Below are positions 8,516 to 17,670 of a stretch of DNA of 36,943 nucleotides, piece after piece. The notes beneath the pieces were generated by a model that was given only the letters and a program-made list of their open reading frames with translations, was not told where the DNA came from and searched no databases. Within the stretch, counting starts at the first letter, position 1. Each line of letters begins with the position of its first letter. Where the stretch lies: positions 1 to 36,943 of the forward strand of contig JAQVCU010000018.1 of NCBI GenBank assembly GCA_028689635.1. Reading direction: 5' to 3'. The translations under genes were made by a program, and so were the position numbers. The stretch is from Oscillospiraceae bacterium. GTDB taxonomy: Bacteria; Bacillota; Clostridia; Oscillospirales; Ruminococcaceae.

Positions 8516-10330
8516 TCACTTTCCCTGATAGGCATACTCGGAATAAACCTGGCTGCCGCCCTGATGCATCGAGATCTTGTTATCCCGGGGCGCCCCCGTA
8601 TCGATATAATAAGCGCGGCCAGAAAAACTGATCTTCCACACCGTATCCGAAAGCTGGAAAGCGTCGGAGACTTCGCCGCTTTCCCCATCGATCTCCATGA
8701 CTGCGGCCCCATCCTGCGTCCAAAAGGCCGCCTGTCTGTCCCCGCAGTCCCATTTTCCCTCCAGGGTATCCCATAGTGCCAGCAGCGCCGCCTCATCCAA
8801 GGGCTTCGGGGAATCCGGAGCCGTTAGATAATCGCAGCTTACCGTGCCATAATCATAAAACCGCATCAGCACGTTCCCCGCCTGGGGGAAGGATACTTTA
8901 TCCGCAAAGACAAAGAAGTTTTTGGAGGATACCGGCACCGTCAGGCCGGTGGCAAAGCGGCGCACCTCTTTCCCGTCGCGGCTAAACACCGCAAGCTTTA
9001 CTTCCCACCAGTTGTCGGTCTGTGCAAGCCAGTCGGCGTATCCCGCCACATAATATTTGGCCGCCGCGTCATACCCAAGGCCAAGGATGACACGCTCCCG
9101 GCTTCCCCCTGCTTCCCGGCCGTAATCGAACTGCAAAACGCCGCCCGGTACCTCCTCGCCGGTGTTCAGGTCAAAAGCTTTTTGCGTCGTATGATCGTAC
9201 ACCAGCAGGATATCGTCATCCTCGTTCTGGGCCATATGCTCGCTGAAGCAGGAGAGCAGGCGGCTCTCCTGCCCGTTGTTCCAGATGAGATAACAGGGGC
9301 TGTAGTAAGCTTCGTTATCGAAGAAGAGATAAACCGACTTGCCGCGATCCCGGGAGACCGCCCCTATCCGATTCGCCTGCTGGGCCAGCTGCTGCGGCGA
9401 TAGGGCCAGCCAGCCGTCGATCACGGAGCGCTCCCGTTCAAATTCCGTTTGCAGGCTGGGCGGGGTCTCGCTGTCGTTGAGCAGCTCGTCCGGGGCGAGC
9501 CCGGGGCGGTATTGGCCGATAAAATCCAGATATTCCTGAGTATAGCCCATGGCCAGCGCCTTTTGCCGGAATTCTTCGCCGTCAAGGGAATCGGCGCTTT
9601 GATCCGGCAGGTAACCGCTGATGTAATACCAGTACCGGTATCCGTCGTCCGTCAGGCGGACCGCCAGGACCCGGGGCATCTCCCCCTCGCTTTCGTTTGT
9701 CAGGGTCAGGCCGATGGCAATGGTATCCTCGTCCCGCTGATATCCGGTCACCGTGATGACCGGCGTATCGCCGAGCCCCCCGCCGCCGTCTACCCAGTAG
9801 CCCTTTCCCTCTTCGTGGTAAAACTGGGGGTCAGAGCGAAGCGTTTCCACCGTCACATCGAAATATTTCATCACGCTGGCTTCGTATTCCTCTTGAGGAT
9901 AGAAGTAGCCCCGGTCCTCCCCATAGGGGGACTCGTATTTTTTCACATATTCCTCCCAGGGGATGGTCTCGTCCCACTGGGAACGCACATAGCCGTGATA
10001 CCAGGAAAAATATTCCCCCGCCGTCATGTTTTCCATCAGCAGGTCGTCGGGATAATAATACAGGCTGACGGCCTGCGGCTCCATAACCGCGGCCCCCGAT
10101 CCGTCCTCGGTCCATTCCGCGCCAAAATTGAGGATGATCTCCTGGATCAATTCTTCCTCGGAAACGCTTTCCCCTTTGCTTTCTTCCGAAGCCTCCTCCC
10201 CGGCGGAGGCGCTCTTGCTTTCGCTTTCGCTCTCCGGCTCCCGCAGCTCCATCTGCCAGCCGGAGCAGGCGGAGAGAGACCCGGCTGTCAGGGCCAGGGC
10301 CGCCAAAACCGCGCAAACTTGTTTCTTCAT
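8516..10330 (-). CDS. Predicted lipoprotein, last gene of the blaI-blaR1 operon
   Basis: I do not recognise the family. The N-terminus is a classic lipoprotein signal: Lys2-Lys3, a hydrophobic core and the lipobox LSAC at 19-22, so Cys22 should be lipidated and the protein held outside the membrane. A Ser/Glu-rich linker (about 28-60) follows. The rest is acidic, rich in Trp and Tyr, with many short beta-strand-like stretches. Residues roughly 330-500 resemble the outer domain of the neighbouring BlaR1-like protein (shared pattern V-x-L/F-x-x-D with FxTGLxV), suggesting a common propeller-like fold; that is an inference. The 604-residue frame is intact. ATG 10330 is preceded by AAAGGAGG. It lies 24 bp after the preceding lipoprotein gene and shares its signal-peptide DNA. 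Confidence 0.75.
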   Translation of the reverse strand: MKKQVCAVLAALALTAGSLSACSGWQMELREPESESESKSASAGEEASEESKGESVSEEELIQEIILNFGAEWTEDGSGAAVMEPQAVSLYYYPDDLLMENMTAGEYFSWYHGYVRSQWDETIPWEEYVKKYESPYGEDRGYFYPQEEYEASVMKYFDVTVETLRSDPQFYHEEGKGYWVDGGGGLGDTPVITVTGYQRDEDTIAIGLTLTNESEGEMPRVLAVRLTDDGYRYWYYISGYLPDQSADSLDGEEFRQKALAMGYTQEYLDFIGQYRPGLAPDELLNDSETPPSLQTEFERERSVIDGWLALSPQQLAQQANRIGAVSRDRGKSVYLFFDNEAYYSPCYLIWNNGQESRLLSCFSEHMAQNEDDDILLVYDHTTQKAFDLNTGEEVPGGVLQFDYGREAGGSRERVILGLGYDAAAKYYVAGYADWLAQTDNWWEVKLAVFSRDGKEVRRFATGLTVPVSSKNFFVFADKVSFPQAGNVLMRFYDYGTVSCDYLTAPDSPKPLDEAALLALWDTLEGKWDCGDRQAAFWTQDGAAVMEIDGESGEVSDAFQLSDTVWKISFSGRAYYIDTGAPRDNKISMHQGGSQVYSEYAYQGK

Positions 10331-10341
10331 GTTCGCTCCTC
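10248..10341 (-). repeat. Signal-peptide direct repeat, copy 1
   Basis: 94 bp covering the RBS edge, start codon and first 27 codons of the 604-residue lipoprotein gene. It differs from 11692-11785 at only four positions, with 10287-10340 identical to 11731-11784. Similarity ends just after the WQME codons. Confidence 0.93.
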
Positions 10342-10354
10342 CTTTTCCTGTTGG

Positions 10355-11774
10355 TCAAGATATGGCTTTGATCTCGTACCCGCTTTTGAGGATCTTGGTA
10401 AACAGGGCGTTGTCCGCCGTCCGGCATTCCGGGTACGGCTCCCTGTCGGCGTAAAACTCATAAATGGTCAATCCGCCGCTCTCCGTCACCTTGTTGCCAA
10501 AGGGGCCATTCCCTTCCATACTCTGCTTCTGTTCGGGGGTCAGGGCAAAAAAAGTCAGGATCGGGGCGTTGCTGTCCTCTTTGTAATAAAGCTGTAGCCG
10601 CGGCGCAAAGCTGCCCGCAAATAGCTCATACTGCTCCTCCTGCGGCGTGTAATTATCCTTCCAAGCTTCGGCCAGGTCCAGCTCGATTCCCAGAGCCTGG
10701 CTGCGGTAGGAACCGCCAAAACCCGTCGCAACGGCTGTCGTATCCAGCGGCACTTTTTGCTCCACGCCTTCCTCCTGGGAGGATATTTTCCACAGCAGCT
10801 CGCCGACCTCCCCGTAACCTTCACCGCCGTAAACATAGCCGGTATCGCTGTCCGAGCGGGAGAGGGAAAGCGACGTGCCGTTACTGAAAAACGCGCAGGC
10901 AAACCCGTCCTCCAGCTGCAGATAGCATTCCCACCCACCCCCTGTAGGCGGATTACCCGGCACCTCCGAATAAGGCCTGGCCTGAGCCTTCAACAAAAGC
11001 TCTATCAGCTGCCGGGCGGTACTTTCGGATAAGGTCATCGCATAGCCGCTATTGTCAGAAGGGATATCCGCGCATTGCAGCCGGATGCTGGGGCTGTTCG
11101 CCACCTTTTCCCTCACTTCTTCCAGATAGGCCATTTTGTCTGCGGAGCGGGCATCTCCCCACACCATCACCGGGATGTTGGAAGAAGGATAGGGAGAACT
11201 CTGCCAGACGGCGTCGATCCTCTGGGCGGCGATGGTCTGGGGAACGCTCTGCTGCGCCTGGGAGGTTAGCTGCCGGTAAAAGGGCTCGCCAAAAGCTGTC
11301 GCCGCCCCGGCGACTTCCTCCGGGGCAAAATAAGCTTCTGTCCCGCCGTTCTCTCCGGCGTCCTCCCGCGACAGCCAGACCAGCGTTTTTTCTTCCCACT
11401 GCGAAACCGCAAGCCCGCAGTCGCGCGCCTCGTTGACTGCCGCCAAAAGCGGGCTGATCCCCATTTCTGGAAGGTCTTTTGCCGGGATCCAGTCCTGGGG
11501 CTGCAGCAATGCTTGCAGCTCTTTTTGCTGCGTTTCAGTCAATGGGCAGCGGTAGCCTCTGTCCCCGGGGGTGTCTCGATCGAATACCAACACCGTAAAC
11601 TCTTCCAGCGCCGGGCCGGAAAGGGCCGTCCCCTCGTCTAAACTGCTGGAGCCCTCCTCCTGGGCCGAGATACTCTGGGGGGGCTTTGGCTTCCATCTGC
11701 CAGCCTGAGCAGGCGGAGAGGGAACCGGCCGTCAGGGCCAGGGCCGCCAAAACCGCGCAAACTTGTTTCTTCAT
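10355..11774 (-). pseudogene. Predicted lipoprotein, frameshifted at a C7 run
   Basis: The function is not recognised. The gene starts at ATG 11774 with the same lipoprotein signal as the next gene (lipobox LSAC, Cys22). Seven codons after the lipobox Cys the frame meets seven Cs (plus-strand G run 11677-11683). As written, frame 0 runs on for about 50 unrelated residues to a stop near 11535. Removing one C joins the signal to a 1.3-kb frame that reads ISAQEEGSSSLDEG and then FTVLVFDRDTPGDRGYR to the stop at 10355. This would give 472 residues, and the total length minus one is an exact multiple of three. The +1 lesion could be a sequencing error, a real mutation, a phase-variable tract or translational slippage at CCC codons. 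The mature protein would be an exported, Trp/Tyr-rich polypeptide. It lies 21 bp downstream of blaR1. Confidence 0.75.
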
Positions 11775-11785
11775 GTTCGCTCCTC
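11692..11785 (-). repeat. Signal-peptide direct repeat, copy 2
   Basis: Partner of 10248-10341, at an offset of 1444 bp. It spans the start and signal peptide of the frameshifted lipoprotein gene. Such near-identity confined to the leader suggests recent duplication or gene conversion. Confidence 0.93.
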
Positions 11786-11795
11786 TTTTCCTTCG

Positions 11796-14217
11796 TCAAT
11801 CGTAATAGCTCGCCGGCATGGTAGTCTCCAGCAGCTGCCGGTAATGGGAATCGTCTATGAGATGATAGACCCAGCGCTCCTTCTGAAAAACGCCGGCGTC
11901 GTTAAAATAGCGGTCGAAATAAAGCAGCCCGTCCCGCAAGGTCACATCCGCCGGGGTGGAGCAGTATTCCGCCGTCCCCCACACGGAAAGCCCGGTGTCA
12001 AACATCTCGATGACCCGGAAATCCTTATCCAGGGTCACGATGTACCAATTGACCCCGCTTTCCATGTGTTTGCCATTGGTGCTGTCCGGCATCCTTTCCG
12101 GAATATAGGGGTAAACCATCAGGGCATAGGGGCCGTCTTCATAGCTGTCATCCACAAAAAAGCGCGAACTGACGCACCAATGGGTCGCCCCCTGGGGCAG
12201 TTGGGGCAGAATGGATCCGTCCAGCACCGCCAGCGGTTCGGCTGGGTTCGCAGGGTCGTACACCTGCATCGAAGCCGCCCCGTCATGAACTTCGCTGTTC
12301 CGGTTTTGATACAGCAGGAATAGTCCCGCGTTTTCGTCGATAAAATTCGGGTATAAGCCACCGCCGTTGGGGATCTGCCGGGCAACGGCCGTCACCTCAT
12401 TGCTCTGCGTGTCATAAAACGCCACATCGTAGCAGTAATCTGAGGCCTTGCCGTCCAGCTCCTGCCACTGCGCGTTGTAAAACAGCATCCGGTACCGCCC
12501 GTCATACCGGTCCGAACCGGCGGGGTATTGCCTGTAAGATTCCAAAAACGGCCCGTCGCCGTAATTTGAGATCGCATAGGCGATGTGGGGGGCGGGGGGA
12601 CAGCACAGGGTCACCCCGGTATCGGGGTTATAGAGGGAATAACTCCACCAATCCCCGGAATACAGCTTTGCGTTTTCAAAACTGCCAAAGCCCGCCTCGG
12701 ATTCATCATAAAGGTAGATCACCGCATCCTCATGATATTCCTGGGCGGAAAGGGAATCCCCGTTTGGGCGGTAGCGCACATATTCCACGACCACCCGATC
12801 TACGTTTTGAGGGATATCCGCCCGGGTATCTTCCCTTCCATAGGCCATTGTCTGGCGAAGATATTCCGTCAAATAAGAGGTATCCACCCCCTGCGGCTTT
12901 CCATAGACGGCCACCCGCTTGAGGACATTGTCCTCGCCGGTCTCGTTCCAGGCGTAAAGCTCCGTCCAGGAGGAAAGGTCAAGGGAATATTCGTCCGCGG
13001 CGCCAGCCTGCACCGTTTCCAACTGGGAGAGGGGCTGGCTGTCCATCGGCAGCGGGTCCAGCGGCAAATTATCGCTTTTTATCGGGGAGGATCCCGCCTC
13101 TTCCGCCGGATCCAGCTCCGCCGCCGGGGCGGACGCCGCAGGCGGCAGGGAGGGCGGCTGCGGGGCTCGGTCTGTCCCAATGGCCACCAGCATCCCGCCG
13201 CCGGCCAGAAGGGCCAGCGCCAGGGCCGCCAGTATCACGCCGCGGCGCTTTTTCTCCCGCATGACCGCTTCAAAGCGCTTTTTCAGCACATTTTTTCCGC
13301 CGTTAAAACCCGTGGAAAGGGCCGGAAGGCGGCGGGAGCGGCGCAGCAGCCGCAGGATCGTCTCGCAGTAGCGCTGCCGGTATTCCAGATCCCGGCCCAG
13401 CACCGCCGCTTCGTCGCAGGCGATCTCGATATCCTCATCCGCCGCATGGGCGGCGGCCCAGATCAGGGGGTTAAACCAGTGAACGCACCGGGAGAGGGCC
13501 AAAAACAGCTTGAGCCAGAGGTCCCCCCGCCGGTAATGGGTCAGCTCATGGCGCAGCACCACTTCATACTCCCCGGCGGAAAGCGGCGACGCCGGCAGCA
13601 GCACGCAGGGGTGAAACAGCCCGGCGATCATGGGGCTGTCTACCCGGGGGTTCTCGTATAAGGGGAGCGCGGCGCGAATGCCAAGCTCTCCTTTGACCTT
13701 TTCAAAAACTTCTGTGACCCGCCCGTCGGCGACAGGCCGGTTCCAGCGGAGCACCCGCCAGGCAAAATTCCGCCAAAGGAACAGATGCAGCGCCAGCGCG
13801 CCTGCCAGACCCAGCAGCCACAGGCATCCCAGGGCTGTGCCAAGGGAAAACACATAGCTCTCCCGCCGGGGAGCGGGGGCGGCGGCGCCCTGCCCCGCCC
13901 CATTAGGCCCATTCGCCGGATCCGGGATTGGCGCAGATACGCTGGAACCGGACGCTCCCTGTGCCTCGCTGCCCTGCGGCGAAGTGTGGGTGATCACCAC
14001 CTGCTTTGCCGGGGCGGGCACTGCCACCGGCGCCTGGGGCAGCGCAAAGCTTACCGGCAGCAGCAGCCGCACCGCCAACGCCAGCCAGACCCAACAGCGC
14101 CATTTTGCCGAAAAACGCTTTTTGGCCGCCGGGGGTGACCAGCAGCACCACGGCCGCCACCAGGGATGCGGTGGCGGAAGCCTCCAAAACCGCAAAAAAC
14201 GCCCGTTCTATCATCAT
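11796..14217 (-). pseudogene. blaR1: BlaR1/MecR1-like M56 sensor-protease, frameshifted near N-terminus
   Basis: Membrane zinc protease and sensor that in this family relieves repression by BlaI after sensing an envelope signal. ATG 14217 overlaps the blaI stop (ATGA). The first 27 residues form a helix in one frame; from 'AAKKRFSAKWRCW' (about base 14130) on, the family sequence continues in the next frame. Dropping one C from the C5 run (G5 at 14131-14135) gives an unbroken 806-residue protein. In that numbering the M56 domain has HELTH at 223-227 with the second site in DEDIEIACDE, and a further membrane helix near 327-345. About 460 outer residues follow. They lack an obvious SxxK active site and do not resemble a penicillin-binding domain, so the ligand is probably not a beta-lactam. 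It is not certain whether the frameshift is real. Confidence 0.85.
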
Positions 14218-14609
14218 TTTTTCTCCCGCCGCAGCTTGGTGATGTAGCTTTGCAGCTCATCCAGATCGTTATCGTCAATGTTCCGGCTGTCGTAAAGATG
14301 CAGGATCAGGTCGTTGACCGAGGCGCCGCAGAGCCGCCCCAGCACCGATCGGCTCTCCTGGGCAAGATACTCGTCCCGGGAAATCAGGGCGGAATAGAGG
14401 TTTACCCGGGCGCGGCCCTGCTGCTCGCTAAGGACAAACCCCTTATCCGCCAGCCGGGAAAGAAAATTGAGCACGGTGGTAGAGGCCCAGTTCTGCCGGC
14501 CTTTTAACTGTTCATCGATATATGCGCGGGGCACCGGCTTTCCCGCCTCCCACAGCACCATCATGATCTCCAGCTCCGTGTTGGGAAGATGCGCGATTTT
14601 TTTGTCCAT
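14214..14609 (-). CDS. blaI: BlaI/MecI-family transcriptional repressor
   Basis: Winged-helix repressor that binds a TACA/TGTA dyad and is inactivated through the BlaR1-type protease. The 131-residue product has the family pattern: TELEIMMVLWEAG at the N-terminus, the recognition segment WASTTVLNFLSRLADKGFV, then a dimerisation helix ending in LQSYITKL. Its length is typical of the family. I choose ATG 14609 because AAGGAGG lies 11 bp upstream and homologues start just before this Thr-Glu-Leu-Glu motif; a longer frame to 14681 would run through the promoter. The stop overlaps the next gene by 4 bp (ATGA). It should repress its own operon through the dyad at 14647-14668. Confidence 0.93.
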   Translation of the reverse strand: MDKKIAHLPNTELEIMMVLWEAGKPVPRAYIDEQLKGRQNWASTTVLNFLSRLADKGFVLSEQQGRARVNLYSALISRDEYLAQESRSVLGRLCGASVNDLILHLYDSRNIDDNDLDELQSYITKLRREKK

Positions 14610-14646
14610 CGAAACCAGGGCCTCCTTCTGCAAATGGAGTAACTTT

Positions 14647-14681
14647 TCTACTATTGTACATTTGTAGAAGAGCTTTGTCAA
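14647..14681 (-). promoter_or_regulatory. blaI operon promoter with overlapping BlaI-type operator
   Basis: On the minus strand the -35 is TTGACA (14676-14681) and the -10 is TACAAT (14653-14658), with a 17-bp spacer. A 22-bp dyad (14647-14668) reads TCTAC-N3-TGTACA-N3-GTAGA, with 9 of 11 base pairs symmetric, and covers the -10. It matches the TACA/TGTA style of BlaI/MecI operators, so autorepression is very likely. Confidence 0.88.
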
Positions 14682-14701
14682 TCACAAAATACCCTCGCGG
14701 C

Positions 14702-14738
14702 AAAAAAAGGGACGCGCCCCTGGGCGCGTCCCTTTTTT
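14702..14738. terminator. Bidirectional terminator between blaI promoter and pyrimidine phosphorylase gene
   Basis: An 11-bp stem GGGACGCGCCC / GGGCGCGTCCC has A7 on the left and T6 on the right. It would end the minus-strand phosphorylase transcript. A second GC hairpin, CAGCCCGGC/GCCGGGCTG, lies at about 14743-14768. Confidence 0.88.
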
Positions 14739-14825
14739 GTATCAGCCCGGCTCCGCCGGGCCGGGCTGCATATGGAAAAGAAAGGCCCCCCCGGCCCTGC
14801 CGGGATCATCCGCCGCGGGGCGGCC

Positions 14826-16166
14826 TCAGCGGCCGGATGGCTCCCCGCAGAGCTCCACGCCATCCCGGCTCACCCGGGCGCGGATCAGCGCCCGGGCCTG
14901 CGGGGGCTGATTCCCAATGGAAACGGCTTTCAGGTATACCTGCTGCCCTTCAGCCAATTTCCCTTCCTCCGAAGAATAGATTTTTGCCAGCGCTTCGCCT
15001 TTTTCCACCCGGTCGCCCCGCTTTTTCAGCATGACGATACCGGCGGCGTGGTCGATGGGATCCCCCTTTTTCAGCCGTCCCGCTCCCAAGAGCACCGAAG
15101 CCCTCCCGCAGGCCAGGGCGTCGACGCCGGTGACATAGCCGCTCTCCCGGGCCAACACCTCCTGGCAGAGCCCCGCCTGGGGGAACCGGGAAAAATCGTC
15201 CAGCGCCAGGGCGTCCCCGCCCTGGGCCCGTACCATCTGGCGCAGCTTTTCCAGCGCGCCGCCGCTCTCTACCGCCTCCCGCGCCCGCCTCCGGCATTCC
15301 TCCGGCCCTCCCATCCCGGCCAGCCGCAGCATATGGGAGGCCAGCTCCAGGCTCACCTCAGTAAGGTCCTCCGGCCCCTTGCCCCGCAGCACCTTAGCGG
15401 CCTCCATCACTTCCAGGGAATTGCCGATGCAGCATCCCAGGGGCGTATCCATATCGGTGATGACCGCCATCACCCGGCGGCCCACCTTTTCGCCGATGGA
15501 CACCATTTCCCGCGCCAGGGCCAGGGCGTCAGCCTGGGTCTTCATAAAGGCGCCGGAACCGGTTTTCACATCCAATACGATGGCGTCGGAGCCGGCGGCG
15601 ATTTTCTTACTCATGATGCTGGCGGCGATCAGGGGCATGGAATCCACCGTGGCGGTGACGTCCCGCAGGGCGTACAGCTTTTTATCCGCCGGGGCCAAAT
15701 TGCCGGACTGCCCCGCCACGCAAAGCCCGATCCGCCTCACCTGCTCCAAAAACTCCTGCCGTCCCATCTCGGTTTTCAGGCCGGGGATCGCCTCCAGCTT
15801 ATCCACTGTGCCGCCGGTATGGCCCAGGCCCCTGCCGCTCATTTTGGCCACCGGAACGCCGCAGGCCGCCGCCACCGGCGCCGCGATGAGGGTGGTTTTA
15901 TCTCCCACGCCGCCGGTACTGTGCTTATCCACCTTCACCCCCGGGATCCCGGAAAGATCCACCAGATCCCCGGATCGGGCCATGGCCATGGTAAGGCAGG
16001 CGGTCTCCTCCTCGGTCATGCCGCGAAAACAGATGGCCATGGCCAGGGCGGCGGCCTGGTAATCTGGGATCTCCCCCGCCGTATATCCCTGGATAAAAAA
16101 GCGGATCTCCTCCGGCAGCAGCTCGCCGCCCTCCTTTTTTTTGAGGATCAGATCGTACATTCGCAT
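14826..16166 (-). CDS. pdp: Pyrimidine-nucleoside phosphorylase
   Basis: Cytoplasmic salvage enzyme that splits uridine, thymidine or deoxyuridine with phosphate into base and (deoxy)ribose 1-phosphate. The family signature is clear: [10 protein letters not shown] at the start, then [15 protein letters not shown], the [11 protein letters not shown] phosphate/substrate loop, the SxxxSKKxAAG-type segment and the [10 protein letters not shown] motif. The C-terminal domain ends with the usual hammerhead region. The 446-residue length is slightly above the usual 430-440. ATG 16166 has AAAGGAGG 8 bp upstream. It sits alone, with its own promoter and a terminator. It could also be called thymidine phosphorylase (deoA); Gram-positive relatives usually have the broader pyrimidine specificity. 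Confidence 0.94.
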   Translation of the reverse strand: MRMYDLILKKKEGGELLPEEIRFFIQGYTAGEIPDYQAAALAMAICFRGMTEEETACLTMAMARSGDLVDLSGIPGVKVDKHSTGGVGDKTTLIAAPVAAACGVPVAKMSGRGLGHTGGTVDKLEAIPGLKTEMGRQEFLEQVRRIGLCVAGQSGNLAPADKKLYALRDVTATVDSMPLIAASIMSKKIAAGSDAIVLDVKTGSGAFMKTQADALALAREMVSIGEKVGRRVMAVITDMDTPLGCCIGNSLEVMEAAKVLRGKGPEDLTEVSLELASHMLRLAGMGGPEECRRRAREAVESGGALEKLRQMVRAQGGDALALDDFSRFPQAGLCQEVLARESGYVTGVDALACGRASVLLGAGRLKKGDPIDHAAGIVMLKKRGDRVEKGEALAKIYSSEEGKLAEGQQVYLKAVSIGNQPPQARALIRARVSRDGVELCGEPSGR

Positions 16167-16202
16167 GGCCGCGCCCTCCTTTTTGGCTTATTGATCGCCT
16201 TT

Positions 16203-16231
16203 ATTGTAGCATTCCCCCAAAAGGGTTGCAA
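16203..16231 (-). promoter_or_regulatory. Promoter for pyrimidine-nucleoside phosphorylase
   Basis: On the minus strand, TTGCAA (16226-16231), a 17-bp spacer and TACAAT (16203-16208), 37 bp before the start codon. It is divergent from the next promoter. Confidence 0.72.
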
Positions 16232-16252
16232 TCCCCGTTTTTTCATCTTGGA

Positions 16253-16281
16253 TTGACTTCCTCCGGCTGGAAGACTACAAT
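16253..16281 (+). promoter_or_regulatory. Promoter for patB-like gene
   Basis: TTGACT (16253-16258), a 17-bp spacer and TACAAT (16276-16281), 27 bp before the start codon. Confidence 0.8.
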
Positions 16282-16308
16282 AAAAGCAATACTATCGGGA
16301 AGGTGAAA

Positions 16309-17490
16309 ATGATCGTGAAAACAGATTTTGACCGTGTGATCGACCGCCGCGGCACCTGCAGCGTCAAGTACGACTGCGCTGAAGGCCGCGGGAAACCCGC
16401 GGATATCCTGCCCCTTTGGGTGGCGGATATGGATTTTCAGTCTCCTCCCGCCGTCCGGGAAGCAGTGCAGAAGGTAGCCCAGTTCGGTATCTATGGCTAT
16501 ACCGCCGCCGATGATTCCTACACCGCCGCCGTACGGGGCTGGTTCTCCTCCCGCTTCGGCTGGGATCCCGAGGCCCAGTGGCTCGTCACCACCCCCGGCG
16601 TGGTCTGCGCCGTAGCCAACGCCGTGCGCGCCTTTACCCAGGAGGGGGACGGCGTGCTGATCCAGACCCCCGTTTACTATCCCTTTGGCGAGAAGATCCT
16701 CTGCAACGGCCGCCGGGTGGTGGAAAACCCGCTGATCTTCCGCGACGGGCGCTATACCATGGATTTTGAGGACATGGAGCGCAAGATCATCGAGGAAAAG
16801 ATCAAACTGTTCATTTTCTGCAGCCCCCACAACCCCGTGGGCCGCGTTTGGAGCCGGGAGGAGCTGCTGCGCCTGGGCGACCTTTGCCACCGCCACGGCG
16901 TCATCGTCATCTCCGACTAAATCCACTGCGATTTTACATATCCCGGTGTTACCCACACCGTCCTTTGCTCCCTCAAAAAAGAATATGAGGAAAACGTCAT
17001 CACCTGCACCGCCCCCAGCAAGACCTTTAACCTGGCGGGGCTGAAGCTCTCCAACATCTTTATCCCCTGCAAAGAGCTGCGGGAGCGCTATGTCCATACC
17101 CTGGATCAGGCCGGGATCGGCGGGGTGGGGATCATGGGCCTGGCCGCCTGCCGCGCCGCCTACGAACACGGCGGGGAATGGCTGGAGGAGCTCAAGGCCT
17201 ATCTGGACGGAAACCTTGGCTTTTTGCGGGAGTTTATCCGCACCCGCCTGCCTGGCGTCCGCCTGGTAGAGCCGGAGGGCACTTACCTGGTTTGGGTGGA
17301 TTTCCGCGGCTTGGGCCTTTCCGCCGATGCCCTGGAAGATCTGATGGTCAACCGGGCCCGCCTGTGGCTGGACCGCGGCGCCATGTTTGGAGAGGCCGGC
17401 GAAGGCTTCGAGCGATTTAACATCGCCTGCCCCCGGGCCACTCTGGAAGAAGCCCTTACCCGGGTAGAACAGGCCGTCAAGGCCCTCTGA
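16309..17490 (+). pseudogene. patB: MalY/PatB-type cystathionine beta-lyase, interrupted by in-frame TAA
   Basis: Fold-type I PLP enzyme that cleaves cystathionine or related C-S bonds to give pyruvate, ammonia and a thiol. The N-terminal half shows LPLWVADMDF, the YGYTAAD segment, TPGVVCAV and FCSPHNPVGRVW. At 16918-16920 the codon expected to be Glu in the conserved SD-E-IHCDF motif reads TAA. The same frame then continues to 17490 with the PLP-lysine motif SKTFNLAGLK and a normal C-terminus, so the whole would be 393 residues. A GAA to TAA change explains it. As written the product stops at 203 residues, before the PLP lysine, and should be inactive. ATG 16309 is preceded by GGGAAGG; a GTG at 16303 is a less likely start. 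The promoter and terminator are intact, so the lesion is recent or is a base error. Confidence 0.9.
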
Positions 17491-17507
17491 TCCTTTTTCG
17501 ATTTTTC

Positions 17508-17543
17508 AAAAGGCGGCCCCGATAACCTCGGGGCCGCCTTTTT
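17508..17543. terminator. Terminator after patB-like gene
   Basis: A 13-bp stem AGGCGGCCCCGA with its complement (17510-17522 and 17528-17540) around the loop TAACC is followed by a T tract. A preceding A run allows both directions. Confidence 0.92.
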
Positions 17544-17568
17544 CCGTTCCGTTTCTCCCCCTATTCCC

Positions 17569-17597
17569 TTGCAAAAGAGGCCGCTGGGCTTTATAAT
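17569..17597 (+). promoter_or_regulatory. Promoter for tgt
   Basis: TTGCAA (17569-17574), a 17-bp spacer and consensus TATAAT (17592-17597). A 70-nt leader follows. It contains a GCCGGC followed by T6, but no recognisable riboswitch. Confidence 0.78.
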
Positions 17598-17670
17598 AAA
17601 AGCTCAGCGGCAAAAGAGACCGCCGGCCTTTTTTCAATACCGCCCGGTTTCCCGGGCTTTGGAGGTTTCC

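Noticed and set aside
11796..14217. Calling the locus a beta-lactam resistance operon
   Set aside because: No beta-lactamase or penicillin-binding domain is visible in the sensor or in the downstream genes.
14772..16256. Long plus-strand frame opposite the pyrimidine-nucleoside phosphorylase gene
   Set aside because: It is a shadow of a well-conserved minus-strand gene, with His/Gly/Gln-rich nonsense content.
16918..16920. Stop-codon recoding of TAA in this genome
   Set aside because: Other genes use TAA as a normal terminator (for example asd, dapA and queA), and only this one codon is affected.
17598..17670. preQ1-type riboswitch before tgt
   Set aside because: The 70-nt leader is GC-rich and shows no preQ1 aptamer pattern that I can recognise.
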